Assembly: GCA_910579265.1 (NCBI GenBank)
Contig: CAJTTE010000019.1
Location: 1-49,923, forward strand
DNA length: 49,923 nucleotides
Reading direction: 5' to 3'
Source: an uncultured Ruminiclostridium sp.
Lineage (GTDB): Bacteria; Bacillota; Clostridia; Oscillospirales; Ruminococcaceae
Below the pieces are notes generated by a model, which saw nothing but the letters and a program-made list of their open reading frames with translations, was not told the DNA's origin and searched no databases. Position numbers and translations under genes: made by a program. Shown here piece by piece: positions 15,764-24,324 of the stretch. The first letter of the stretch is position 1; every line of letters starts with the position of its first letter.

Positions 15764-18406
15764 ATGGAAAGCAATTCAAAAGTAAAAATCAGGGATCTTG
15801 CAAAGGAGCTTAACGCCGCACCCGCCGATCTTATCGGCGTAGTCAAGGAGTATCTGGGCGTTGAGAAAAAAATAGGTGCAAGCTTTATCGGAGAGGAGCT
15901 TGACATAGTGCTCGAAAAGCTGACACAGGAGCATCAGGTGGACAGCTTTGACGGATATTTTGCCGAGGGTGAGAAGAAGCGCCGTGAAGCCAAGGAAAAA
16001 GCCGAGGCAGAGATAAAGGCGGCTAAAGAAGCCGAACAAGCTGCCCAAAAGGCTGCCGAGGAGAAGAAGAAGGCCGAGGAAGCGAAAAAGGCAGCCGAAG
16101 CCGCAGCTAAAAAGGCCGCAGAAAGTAAAAGAAACGAACCCGTTAAAGCCGCACCGGCCGCCGCAGAAAAAAAGAACGATAAGGCAGCTGTTAAGCAGGA
16201 CAGAAATACGGATCAAAAAACGTCCGCTTCCCAAAACAATTACGGGAAGGGAAAGCCAGTTCCCGTAAACGCGACGCAGCCGAAGCCTCAGCCTAAGGAA
16301 AAGATCCCAAAAATACTTCCGAAGCAGCCGGAGGCTAAGGTGGATATTTCTACTATCAAGACTAACGAGCCGCCTATTTTAAAGAAAAAGGAAAAGAACG
16401 ACGGCAACGTTCAGAAACGCGGCGAGCAGATAACAAAGCATGTTGACACAAGAGGCAGCTACGTGGATCTTGATAAATACAATGAAAAGTATGAAAGCAT
16501 CGCCACGCAGTCTTCAAAAAAAGGCGGGGATTTTACCGGCAGAAAGCAGAAGATAAATCAGAAAAGTCAGCAAAAAAGAGGACAATACGGTAAGAATGTC
16601 CGTGAAACGGAAGCACAGAAGCTTAAGCGTCTTGAGCTTGAAAGAGCAAGAAAGCAGCAGCTCAAGGTTCAGATACCGGACGAGATCGTTGTCAGCGAGC
16701 TGGCTTCAAGGCTTAAGGTCAGCGCTACCGAGGTAATTAAAAAGCTGATGCAGCTCGGCGAAATGTGTACTATAAATCAGGTAATAGATTTTGATACTGC
16801 CGCTTTGGTTGCCGAGGAGCTCGGCGCAAAGGTGGAAAAAGAAATCATCGTAACTATCGAAGAAAGGCTTTTTGACGAAGAAGAGGATAACAGCGAGGAT
16901 CTTGAACCGAGAAGCCCCGTAGTTGTGGTCATGGGTCATGTCGATCACGGAAAGACCTCTATTCTCGACTATATCAGAAACGCTCATGTTGCCGCCGGAG
17001 AAGCCGGAGGCATCACGCAGCATATCGGCGCATACCGCGTCAAGGTAGACGGAAGAGACATTACTTTCCTTGACACACCGGGACATGAGGCTTTTACCGC
17101 CATGCGCGCAAGAGGTGCACAGATCACGGATATAGCAATACTGGTGGTTGCCGCCGACGACGGAATCATGCCTCAGACCGTTGAGGCGATACATCACGCC
17201 AAGGATGCGGGAGTAAGCATAATAGTAGCAATAAACAAAATGGATAAACCGGGCGCCAATCCCGAAAAGATAAAGCAGACCCTTACGGAGTACGAGCTCG
17301 TTTGCGAAGAATGGGGCGGAGACGTTATCTGTGTCCCTGTTTCGGCCAAGACCGGTCAGGGTATGGAAAATCTGCTTGAAATGGTTAATCTTACCGCCGA
17401 TGTTATGGAGCTTAAGGCAAATCCCAACCGGTTGGCAAAGGGAGCAGTCATCGAGGCGAAGCTCGATAAGGGACGCGGTCCGGTGGCTACTCTTCTGGTT
17501 CAAAACGGCACGCTCCATTCAGGCGACGTCATCATTGCGGGAACAGCCGTAGGGCATGTCCGTGTTATGCGCGATGATACGGGACGCTCCATTAAGGAGG
17601 CGGGTCCCAGCGTTCCCGTAGAGGTAATGGGTCTGGGTGAAGTTCCGTCGGCCGGCGACAGCTTTGCGGTGGTTGAGGACGAAAAGCTTGCCAGGGAGCT
17701 TGTTCAGAAGCGTAAGTTCGAAGAGAAGGAAGCGCAGTTTAGCTTATATCAGAAAGTTACTCTTGATAACCTTTTCGCTCAGATCGAAGAGGGCGAAATG
17801 AAGGAGCTGCGGCTTATCGTAAAGGCGGATGTTCAGGGCTCAGTTGAAGCCGTTAAGCAATCCCTGGAAAAGCTTTCCAACAATGAGGTAAGAGTCAGGG
17901 TAATCCACGGGGCGGTAGGAGCGGTAAGCGAAAGCGACGTTATGCTTGCAAGCGCTTCAAATGCCATTATAATAGGATTTAATGTAAGACCTAATCCGGC
18001 TGCTCAGGAAAACGCCAAGCGTGACGGTGTCGACCTCAGACTTTACAGGATCATTTATGACGCTATCGAGGAAATAGAAACGGCAATGAAGGGTATGCTT
18101 GCGCCCAAATACAGGGAGATCATGCTCGGCAGAGCGGATGTGCGCATGACATATAAAATCACCGGAGTAGGACCTGTGGCGGGCTGCTATGTTACCGAGG
18201 GAAAATTGCAGCGCAACGCCATGATCAGGGTGGTTCGAGACGGAATTATCGTCGCGGACGACAAGATCGCAGGCCTCAAGAGATTTAAGGATGACGCAAA
18301 GGATGTTGCCCAAGGATTTGAATGCGGCGTCTCTCTGGAAAAGTTCGGCGATATCAAAGAGGGCGATGTGTTTGAATGCTATTTTATGGAAGAGTACAGG
18401 GATTAA
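15764..18406 (+). CDS. infB: Translation initiation factor IF-2
   Basis: The GTPase that brings initiator tRNA to the 30S subunit; 880 aa. It has an IF2 N-terminal subdomain (about 5-55), then a long Lys/Ala/Glu-rich charged linker (about 65-230), a second N-terminal subdomain (about 297-350), and the G domain. G motifs: GHVDHGKT 391-398, GGITQHIG, DTPGHE from 437, NKMDK 491-495 and SAKTG. Domains II to IV follow, with VKADVQGSVEAVKQSL. ATG 15764 has GGGGGAT 6 bases upstream. The Lys/Ala linker is low-complexity but normal for the family. Confidence 0.97.
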   Translation: MESNSKVKIRDLAKELNAAPADLIGVVKEYLGVEKKIGASFIGEELDIVLEKLTQEHQVDSFDGYFAEGEKKRREAKEKAEAEIKAAKEAEQAAQKAAEEKKKAEEAKKAAEAAAKKAAESKRNEPVKAAPAAAEKKNDKAAVKQDRNTDQKTSASQNNYGKGKPVPVNATQPKPQPKEKIPKILPKQPEAKVDISTIKTNEPPILKKKEKNDGNVQKRGEQITKHVDTRGSYVDLDKYNEKYESIATQSSKKGGDFTGRKQKINQKSQQKRGQYGKNVRETEAQKLKRLELERARKQQLKVQIPDEIVVSELASRLKVSATEVIKKLMQLGEMCTINQVIDFDTAALVAEELGAKVEKEIIVTIEERLFDEEEDNSEDLEPRSPVVVVMGHVDHGKTSILDYIRNAHVAAGEAGGITQHIGAYRVKVDGRDITFLDTPGHEAFTAMRARGAQITDIAILVVAADDGIMPQTVEAIHHAKDAGVSIIVAINKMDKPGANPEKIKQTLTEYELVCEEWGGDVICVPVSAKTGQGMENLLEMVNLTADVMELKANPNRLAKGAVIEAKLDKGRGPVATLLVQNGTLHSGDVIIAGTAVGHVRVMRDDTGRSIKEAGPSVPVEVMGLGEVPSAGDSFAVVEDEKLARELVQKRKFEEKEAQFSLYQKVTLDNLFAQIEEGEMKELRLIVKADVQGSVEAVKQSLEKLSNNEVRVRVIHGAVGAVSESDVMLASASNAIIIGFNVRPNPAAQENAKRDGVDLRLYRIIYDAIEEIETAMKGMLAPKYREIMLGRADVRMTYKITGVGPVAGCYVTEGKLQRNAMIRVVRDGIIVADDKIAGLKRFKDDAKDVAQGFECGVSLEKFGDIKEGDVFECYFMEEYRD

Positions 18407-18657
18407 TGTTTATGATTCAGCTTGCGGCGGCATTTTTGCCGCCCTTGCTTGTAAAAGGGGCAAAATCGGGAATAATATGAGCCGATGTCTGTGCCGGAGC
18501 CGGAAAATCGGGAATCTGACGGATATACGGACGGTATAGAATGCAGGCGGATATTTCGTCATATCTCTGTTAACGGACCCTGCTGAAGCCGCAGAGTGAA
18601 ATTCGGTTATAATTTCGCTTCGGCATACTGCAAACAGACGGAAAAGGAGGTTCTGTT

Positions 18658-19065
18658 ATGGCTAATCATAATATAGGACGGCTCGCCGAGGATATCAAGC
18701 GGGAGATTTCAGTCGCAATGTCTCAGCTTAAGGACAAGAATATTTCGGGCGGTCTTGTTACTGTCACACAGGTGGAGCTTACTAACGACCTGAGCTACTG
18801 TAAGGTTTATATAAGCGCTTTGGGCGGCGGTATAAAAACCGAAAATGCCGTTAAAACACTTCAGAAAGCAGAGGGCTTTTTCAAAAAAAGAATAAACGCA
18901 AGGATAAAAATGAGGAAGCTTCCCGAATTCATTTTTGTCGAGGATAACTCATTGGATTATTATGAAAAAATAAGCGGAATAATCAACCGGTTTTCATCTC
19001 CGTCAGCAAACGACGAAAACGGCAGTTCGGATAATGAAGAAGCCGGAAGCGGTGAGACCGAATAA
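18658..19065 (+). CDS. rbfA: Ribosome-binding factor A
   Basis: A 30S maturation factor with a KH-type fold, 135 aa. The N-terminus NHNIGRLAEDIKREISVAMS, the block LSYCKVYISALGG and the C-terminal RMKKLPEF-like region (here KMRKLPEFIFVEDNSLDYYEKI) are typical. AAGGAGG lies 8 bases before ATG 18658. A short acidic/Ser tail follows the domain. It sits 251 bp after infB; that gap contains a GGCGGC..GCCGCC hairpin (about 18427-18445) with no T run. Confidence 0.94.
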   Translation: MANHNIGRLAEDIKREISVAMSQLKDKNISGGLVTVTQVELTNDLSYCKVYISALGGGIKTENAVKTLQKAEGFFKKRINARIKMRKLPEFIFVEDNSLDYYEKISGIINRFSSPSANDENGSSDNEEAGSGETE

Positions 19066-19155
19066 AATACGCGGGGGATCCGTGATTTTAATGCGCAACC
19101 GCAGCAACAGGTGCGTGCGTATTTCTTGCAACGAAAGCTGAAAGGGAACCGATCT

Positions 19156-20109
19156 ATGAATAAGGCCACAAACATTACCCCGGAAGAGGCGGTAAGATTC
19201 CTTCTGGATAACGATGATTTTATTATTCTTTCCCACGCTAATCCCGACGGGGATACTTTCGGGTGTGCCTACGGGCTTTGCGGAGCCTTGCAGAGAATAG
19301 GAAAAAGAGCAAAAACCTTGTGTGCAGATCCGCTATCCGAAAGGTTTTCATATCTTAAAGACGCAATAGAAGAGCAAAATTTTACGGAAAAGACGGTGGT
19401 TTCCGTCGATGTTGCGGACAGGTCGCTTTTAGGCGGGCTCGAAGAAAAATACGGAGATAAAATAGACCTGGCTATCGATCATCATATTTCTCACCGTCCC
19501 TTCGGCAGGAAAATTTATGTTGACGACACTGCTGCCGCAGCTTGTGAAATCGTTTATGATCTGGCTCTTTGTTTAGGGGAAGGGGCTGTTGACGAAAAGG
19601 TGGCGAAGTGTTTTTATACGGGAATCGCTACCGATACAGGGTGCTTTAAATTCGGCAATACTACGAGAATTACCCACGAAAAGGCCGGTAAGCTTATGGA
19701 ATACGGCTTTGACGCGGCAACGCTCAACTATGTTCTGTTTGATATGAAAACAAAGGCGCGAATCAAGCTCGAACAATATGTTTTTGAAAACATTCAGTTT
19801 TTTGACGGAGACAGAGGCGCATTAATCATTCTTTCAAAGGATATTCTTGACAGCGTGGATACAGAGGATGTCAACGGGATCTCAGCCCTTCCCAGACAGA
19901 TACAGGGTGTTGAGGTAGGAATCGTTCTTAAGGAGAAAAAAGACGGCTGGAAGGCTTCTATGCGCTCTCTTAATATTGATGTTCAGAGGATATGCGGGCA
20001 ATTCGGCGGCGGCGGTCATATCAGAGCCGCGGGATGTTCGTTTACGGGAATATCCGCAGATGAAGCAGCCGAAAAGATTAAAAAGGCAGTAAGTGAGAGC
20101 TTGGCATAG
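19156..20109 (+). CDS. nrnA: DHH/DHHA1 phosphoesterase, NrnA-type oligoribonuclease/pAp phosphatase
   Basis: A 317-aa DHH-family phosphoesterase that degrades short RNAs and/or dephosphorylates 3'-phosphoadenosine 5'-phosphate. Motifs: SH27ANPD31GD33 (metal site 1), VSVDVADRSLLGG, D108-H-H110 (DHH) and a C-terminal DHHA1 domain with CGQFGGGGHIRAAG near the end. ATG 19156 has AAAGGGA about 10 bases upstream; the frame extends 15 codons further without support. Its place between rbfA and truB is standard in Firmicutes. Confidence 0.9.
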   Translation: MNKATNITPEEAVRFLLDNDDFIILSHANPDGDTFGCAYGLCGALQRIGKRAKTLCADPLSERFSYLKDAIEEQNFTEKTVVSVDVADRSLLGGLEEKYGDKIDLAIDHHISHRPFGRKIYVDDTAAAACEIVYDLALCLGEGAVDEKVAKCFYTGIATDTGCFKFGNTTRITHEKAGKLMEYGFDAATLNYVLFDMKTKARIKLEQYVFENIQFFDGDRGALIILSKDILDSVDTEDVNGISALPRQIQGVEVGIVLKEKKDGWKASMRSLNIDVQRICGQFGGGGHIRAAGCSFTGISADEAAEKIKKAVSESLA

Positions 20110-20170
20110 CTCCGTGATCTGTGCCTGACATAATCAGACACTATTGCCTAATGACAAAAAGAGTGATACT

Positions 20171-21220
20171 ATGAACGGAATTATTTGCATTTATAAAGAA
20201 AAAGGCGTTACCTCATTTGATGTGGTGGCGGAGATAAGGCGGATTTTCGGTACAAGAAAGGCCGGCCACGGAGGAACCCTCGATCCTATGGCCGAGGGAG
20301 TTTTGCCCGTATTTATCGGCGCGGCTACAAAGGCGGTCGATTACTGTCCCGACAATACCAAGCAATATCTGGCGGGCTTTCGGTTCGGCCTTACCACGGA
20401 TACTCAGGATATTACGGGAAACGTTCTTTCAAGCTGTGACAAATATGTAAGCAGGAATAAAATGCCGATGATCGAGCGCTTGTTTACAGGCGAGCTTATG
20501 CAGACTCCGCCTATGTATTCGGCGGTAAAGGTGGACGGTCAAAGATTGTATGATCTTGCACGCAGGGGTGAGGTCGTTGACAGAAAGCCGCGTCCCATAA
20601 CGATCCACGAGCTTAAAATACAGCATTATGAGGATAATTGCGGCGAAATGCTGATCACTTGTTCAAAGGGAACATATATACGCACTCTTATAAACGATAT
20701 AGGAGAGGAAATGGGGACGGGGGCGGTCATGACAAGCCTTGTCAGAACAAAATCAGGTGTGTTTACGCTTGACGGCTGTTACCGGATATCCGAGCTTGAA
20801 GGAAAATCCTCCGATGAACTGGAAAAGCTGCTCATGCCTCTCGAAAAGCTATATGAACAGCTTCCCAAAGCACATCTTGACGGCGAACAGACCCGACTTT
20901 TCAGAAACGGTGCGGAGCTGGACGCGGACAGGATCAGATTCGATACTATCTATGACATGGGGTATTATATCCAAGGCTCCGACGGAGTATTTCTGGGAAT
21001 AGGAATAATAGACACCAATCATAGCCTGAAGGTTATACGAAGATTCAATACCGATATTTCAGGTCCGGCTGACGGAAACGACGAATCCGGCGAAGCTCCG
21101 GCGCAGACAGAGAAGAATGACGCACAGTTATCGGATAAAGAGACGAAAGACGGCGTTCAGACGGAAAACGCCGATTTCACCGACAAGACGGGAATAACCG
21201 ATGAAGCGGAGGAAAAATGA
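20171..21220 (+). CDS. truB: tRNA pseudouridine(55) synthase TruB
   Basis: Makes pseudouridine 55 in the T loop of tRNA. The catalytic Asp is D38 in KAGHGGTLDPMAEGVLP. Further family blocks are KQYLAGFRFGLTTDTQD, QTPPMYSAVKVDGQRLYDLAR and CSKGTYIRTLINDIGEEMG. The protein is 349 aa, longer than usual because about 55 acidic, Thr/Asp/Glu-rich residues are appended after the PUA-like C-terminal region. ATG 20171 fits the family start, with a poor ribosome binding site. It overlaps ribF by ATGA, so the two are translationally coupled. Confidence 0.94.
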   Translation: MNGIICIYKEKGVTSFDVVAEIRRIFGTRKAGHGGTLDPMAEGVLPVFIGAATKAVDYCPDNTKQYLAGFRFGLTTDTQDITGNVLSSCDKYVSRNKMPMIERLFTGELMQTPPMYSAVKVDGQRLYDLARRGEVVDRKPRPITIHELKIQHYEDNCGEMLITCSKGTYIRTLINDIGEEMGTGAVMTSLVRTKSGVFTLDGCYRISELEGKSSDELEKLLMPLEKLYEQLPKAHLDGEQTRLFRNGAELDADRIRFDTIYDMGYYIQGSDGVFLGIGIIDTNHSLKVIRRFNTDISGPADGNDESGEAPAQTEKNDAQLSDKETKDGVQTENADFTDKTGITDEAEEK

Positions 21221-22128
21221 CAGATATAACCGCTAAGGGATGCAGAAAAAAAAGCGCAGTGGCTCTCGGTTTTTTTGACGGACTGCATCTTGGTCATATT
21301 GAGGTAATCAAGCAGGCTCTGGTTAAGCCGGGATTGTGTTCAGTGATATTTACCTTCAATAACAAGACAATGCTCCCGAAATTCAAGGAGCGGGAAAATA
21401 TCATTTCGTATGATCTTAAGCTTGAACTTCTGGCCAGGGTCGGGGTCGATTATATTTTTGCACCGGATTTTGCGGATATGAGGGATTTGTCTCCGGCGGA
21501 ATTTGTGGACAATATCCTTACGGAAAAGCTTAATGCGGGATTTGTGGCCTGCGGATATGACTTTCGCTTTGCAAAAGGCGGGAAAGCCGATGCGCAACAG
21601 CTTGCCGAGCTTTGTGTCCAAAGAGGTATAGAGGTCTGTATAGTTCCCGCCGTCAAAATCGACGGAGAGCCTGTAAGCTCAACGGCCATAAGAAAGCTTA
21701 TAAAAGACGGAAATGTTTCTGAAGCCAACAGACTTCTCGGGTATGAGCTTACTTATGTGCTCGAGGTAGTGGAAGGGAAGAAGAACGGCAGACGCATGGG
21801 GTTTCCCACAATAAATCAGATCATTCCGGAAGGTATGATCGTTCCGCGATTCGGAGTATATAAAAGCTGGACGCAGATAAGGGGAAGAAATTATCCTTCT
21901 ATTACGAATATAGGCGTAAAACCTACGATCGCACTTGAAGAGGGCGAGGAAAGAATACCTGAGATGGAAACCCATATAATAGGATTTTCCGGTGATCTTT
22001 ACGGACTCAGGGCAAAGGTCGTACTCAGGGAATTTATGAGAGAGGAAAGACGCTTCAAAAGCCTGGATGAACTAAAGAATCAGCTTGAGGCGGATAAGTC
22101 GGCCGCACTGGAAATAAATAATACTTGA
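21217..22128 (+). CDS. ribF: Bifunctional riboflavin kinase/FAD synthetase
   Basis: Converts riboflavin to FMN and then FAD. The 303-aa protein has an N-terminal adenylyltransferase domain with ALGFFDGLHLGHIEVIKQA (the nucleotidyltransferase GxxxxxHxGH-type site), followed by CGYDFRFAKGGKADAQQL and SSTAIRKLIKDGNV. The C-terminal kinase domain has GFPTINQI and SITNIGVKPT. The start codon overlaps the truB stop. Its product FAD is the donor used by ApbE elsewhere in the window. It is the last gene of the operon; no clear terminator follows. Confidence 0.94.
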   Translation: MTDITAKGCRKKSAVALGFFDGLHLGHIEVIKQALVKPGLCSVIFTFNNKTMLPKFKERENIISYDLKLELLARVGVDYIFAPDFADMRDLSPAEFVDNILTEKLNAGFVACGYDFRFAKGGKADAQQLAELCVQRGIEVCIVPAVKIDGEPVSSTAIRKLIKDGNVSEANRLLGYELTYVLEVVEGKKNGRRMGFPTINQIIPEGMIVPRFGVYKSWTQIRGRNYPSITNIGVKPTIALEEGEERIPEMETHIIGFSGDLYGLRAKVVLREFMREERRFKSLDELKNQLEADKSAALEINNT

Positions 22129-22466
22129 AAAATGCGGAAGACGCGGCGATAAAATAATATTACCCTGAAAAGGAAATGACAACGTATTTGTTAAAAAATC
22201 ATCACGTCGTTTTCACTAATATATGTTACAATTCTTCCGCTGATCCGATGAAGCGCTTGTGACAATGATCATATAAGGCTTATTGCGTGAACGAAATTCG
22301 TTTTCAGATATGTTATTGATAATTATTCGTCGGCCAGAGACGATGGATTTTTTAAAGGCTTTGACGTTCGATTTTGACTGTGAAAAAACGGGAAGTACAT
22401 AAATTCCTGCGTCAAAGGCGTATTCAAATATAATTCGGCCGCATCGGGCGGCGGAAAGGATATAAA
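22129..22466. other. Spacer between ribF and the ABC cassette, with a possible extended -10 promoter
   Basis: No gene is seen in 338 bp. TGT-TACAAT at 22224-22232 fits an extended -10 element without a clear -35 and could start the ABC cassette. No strong terminator for the ribF operon is visible. Confidence 0.35.
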
Positions 22467-23420
22467 ATGATAGAAGTAAAAAATCTTACCAAGCAATTCG
22501 GAAGCAAGACGGCGGTCAAGAACGTTTCCTTTTCCGTTAATGAAGGGGAAATACTGGGATTTCTCGGTCCTAACGGCGCAGGTAAGTCCACAACCATGAA
22601 TATGCTTACGGGTTATATTTCTTCCACATCCGGTACGGCTATGATAAACGGCATAGACGTACTCGAGGATCCTATCGGAGCTAAAAAACATATCGGTTAT
22701 CTTCCGGAAAAACCGCCGGTTTATGGAGATATGACGGTCAAGGAATATCTTAACTTCGTATATCAGCTGAAAAAAAGCAAGCTTCCGAGAGAAAGTCATC
22801 TCGCGGAAATATGCGATCTGGTGAAAATAACCGATGTTAAAAATCGTCTTATACGAAATCTTTCAAAGGGTTATCAGCAGCGCGTAGGTTTTGCCCAGGC
22901 ACTTGTGGGAAATCCGGGAGTGCTTATTCTGGACGAGCCTACCGTAGGACTTGACCCTAAACAGATAATCGAAATACGAACGCTGATCAAAAAGCTCGGC
23001 AAGCATCACACGGTTATATTATCCTCGCACATACTTCCTGAAATTCAGGCGGTCTGCGATAAAATAGTTGTTATAAGCAGCGGCAGCATTGTCGCCAACG
23101 ATACTACGGATGCGCTGGCACGGAATCTGTCCGCAGACCATAAGCTGGTTCTCCGTACCGAGGGAAAGAGCGAAGAGATCAAGAAGCTTCTATCCTCAAT
23201 ACCCGGAATGGAAAGGGTATATATAAACCGCGAGGCTGAGCCGGGTGTATTCGAATACTTTATCGAAGCAGCTCAGGGCAAGGATCTCAGACGGGAGATA
23301 TCCAAAAAGCTCACATCACGCAACTACCCGATATTGATGATGAAATCCAATGAGCTTACCCTTGAGGAAATATTTCTCAAACTTACTACCGGAGATAATT
23401 ACGGTCGCGTGGATATGTAA
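22467..23420 (+). CDS. ABC transporter ATP-binding protein (GldA-like)
   Basis: A 317-aa ATPase of an ABC-2 type exporter. Walker A GPNGAGKST is at 34-42, then the Q-loop region YLPEKPPVYGDMT, signature NLSKGYQQRVG, Walker B VLILDEPTVGLD and H-loop LSSHIL. A C-terminal extension of about 100 residues is typical of this exporter class. ATG 22467 has AAAGGATA upstream. It heads a cassette with an ABC-2 permease, a GldG-like protein and a DUF4340 protein, the arrangement of Gld-type exporters. The substrate is unknown. Confidence 0.9.
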   Translation: MIEVKNLTKQFGSKTAVKNVSFSVNEGEILGFLGPNGAGKSTTMNMLTGYISSTSGTAMINGIDVLEDPIGAKKHIGYLPEKPPVYGDMTVKEYLNFVYQLKKSKLPRESHLAEICDLVKITDVKNRLIRNLSKGYQQRVGFAQALVGNPGVLILDEPTVGLDPKQIIEIRTLIKKLGKHHTVILSSHILPEIQAVCDKIVVISSGSIVANDTTDALARNLSADHKLVLRTEGKSEEIKKLLSSIPGMERVYINREAEPGVFEYFIEAAQGKDLRREISKKLTSRNYPILMMKSNELTLEEIFLKLTTGDNYGRVDM

Positions 23421-23466
23421 CAGCGGACCGTTGATCAATCATAAAAAAGGAAAGGAAGCATCATAA

Positions 23467-24171
23467 ATGTTTGCAATAATGAAGCGGGAGCTTTTGTCAT
23501 ATTTTACCTCTCCGCTGGGGTATGTGTTTGTGGCCGTATTTTATTTGTTTTCGGGAGTATTTCTGTATCTGTTCACCTTATATAATCAAACGGCGGATAT
23601 GGGATCTGTTTATGTGGGTATGTTTTTTGTAATGCTTATTATGATACCCATTCTTACGATGAGACTTATGGCTGAGGAAAATCGGCAAAAAACGGATCAG
23701 CTTATTCTTACGTCACCGGTAAGCCTGCCGAGGCTTGTTATAGGAAAGTTTCTGTCCGCATTTGTCATTCTACTTATGTGTATGGTGATCTTTTTAATTT
23801 ACGGTATTGTGTTAAGCTTCTTCACCTCGGTAAACTGGCCTATAATTTTAGGTAATATCGTAGGTATGCTGCTGCTTGGTTCGGTTTGTATCTCGTCCGG
23901 GCTTTTTATTTCCACACTTACCGAAAACCAGATGATTGCGGCGGTGGGAGCGATCGGCCTTAATATAGGATTCATACTTATCGATTCCTTTGCCTCGGTT
24001 ATGCCCACTGAATTTTTACAGAACGTTTTCCGTTCGCTTTCCTTCTATTCCCGGTATAATGAATTTACTATCGGGATTTTCAGCTTTTCCAATATATTCT
24101 TTTTCATAAGCGTTGCTTTTATTTTCGTTTTTCTTACCGTAAGGGTCCTTGAAAAAAGAAGATGGGCATAA
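23467..24171 (+). CDS. ABC-2 family permease (GldF-like)
   Basis: A 234-aa integral membrane protein with six hydrophobic helices. It starts MFAIMKRELLSYFTSPLGYVF, the stereotyped cytoplasmic start of this permease family, and contains MRLMAEENRQKTDQLILTSP between helices. AAAGGAAAGG lies about 11 bases before ATG 23467. It follows its ATPase by 46 bp. In Bacteroidota such proteins (GldF) are needed for gliding; in Clostridia the role is unknown, and gliding should not be assumed. Confidence 0.88.
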   Translation: MFAIMKRELLSYFTSPLGYVFVAVFYLFSGVFLYLFTLYNQTADMGSVYVGMFFVMLIMIPILTMRLMAEENRQKTDQLILTSPVSLPRLVIGKFLSAFVILLMCMVIFLIYGIVLSFFTSVNWPIILGNIVGMLLLGSVCISSGLFISTLTENQMIAAVGAIGLNIGFILIDSFASVMPTEFLQNVFRSLSFYSRYNEFTIGIFSFSNIFFFISVAFIFVFLTVRVLEKRRWA

Positions 24172-24324
24172 TGTTATTTTTATATTTTTTTGAACGATAA
24201 AGCGGATTTTTCAGCAGCAGAATAATTATTTGCTCAGGAGTCATAAGATCCGCACCATAATAGGGATGATGCGTATTCGGACGCAGATCCCCAACTGCAC
24301 ATAACAGGAAGGAATGAACAAAGC

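Noticed and set aside
15950..16230. Lys/Ala/Glu-rich tandem-like DNA repeat
   Set aside because: This is the normal low-complexity linker of IF-2, not an independent repeat.
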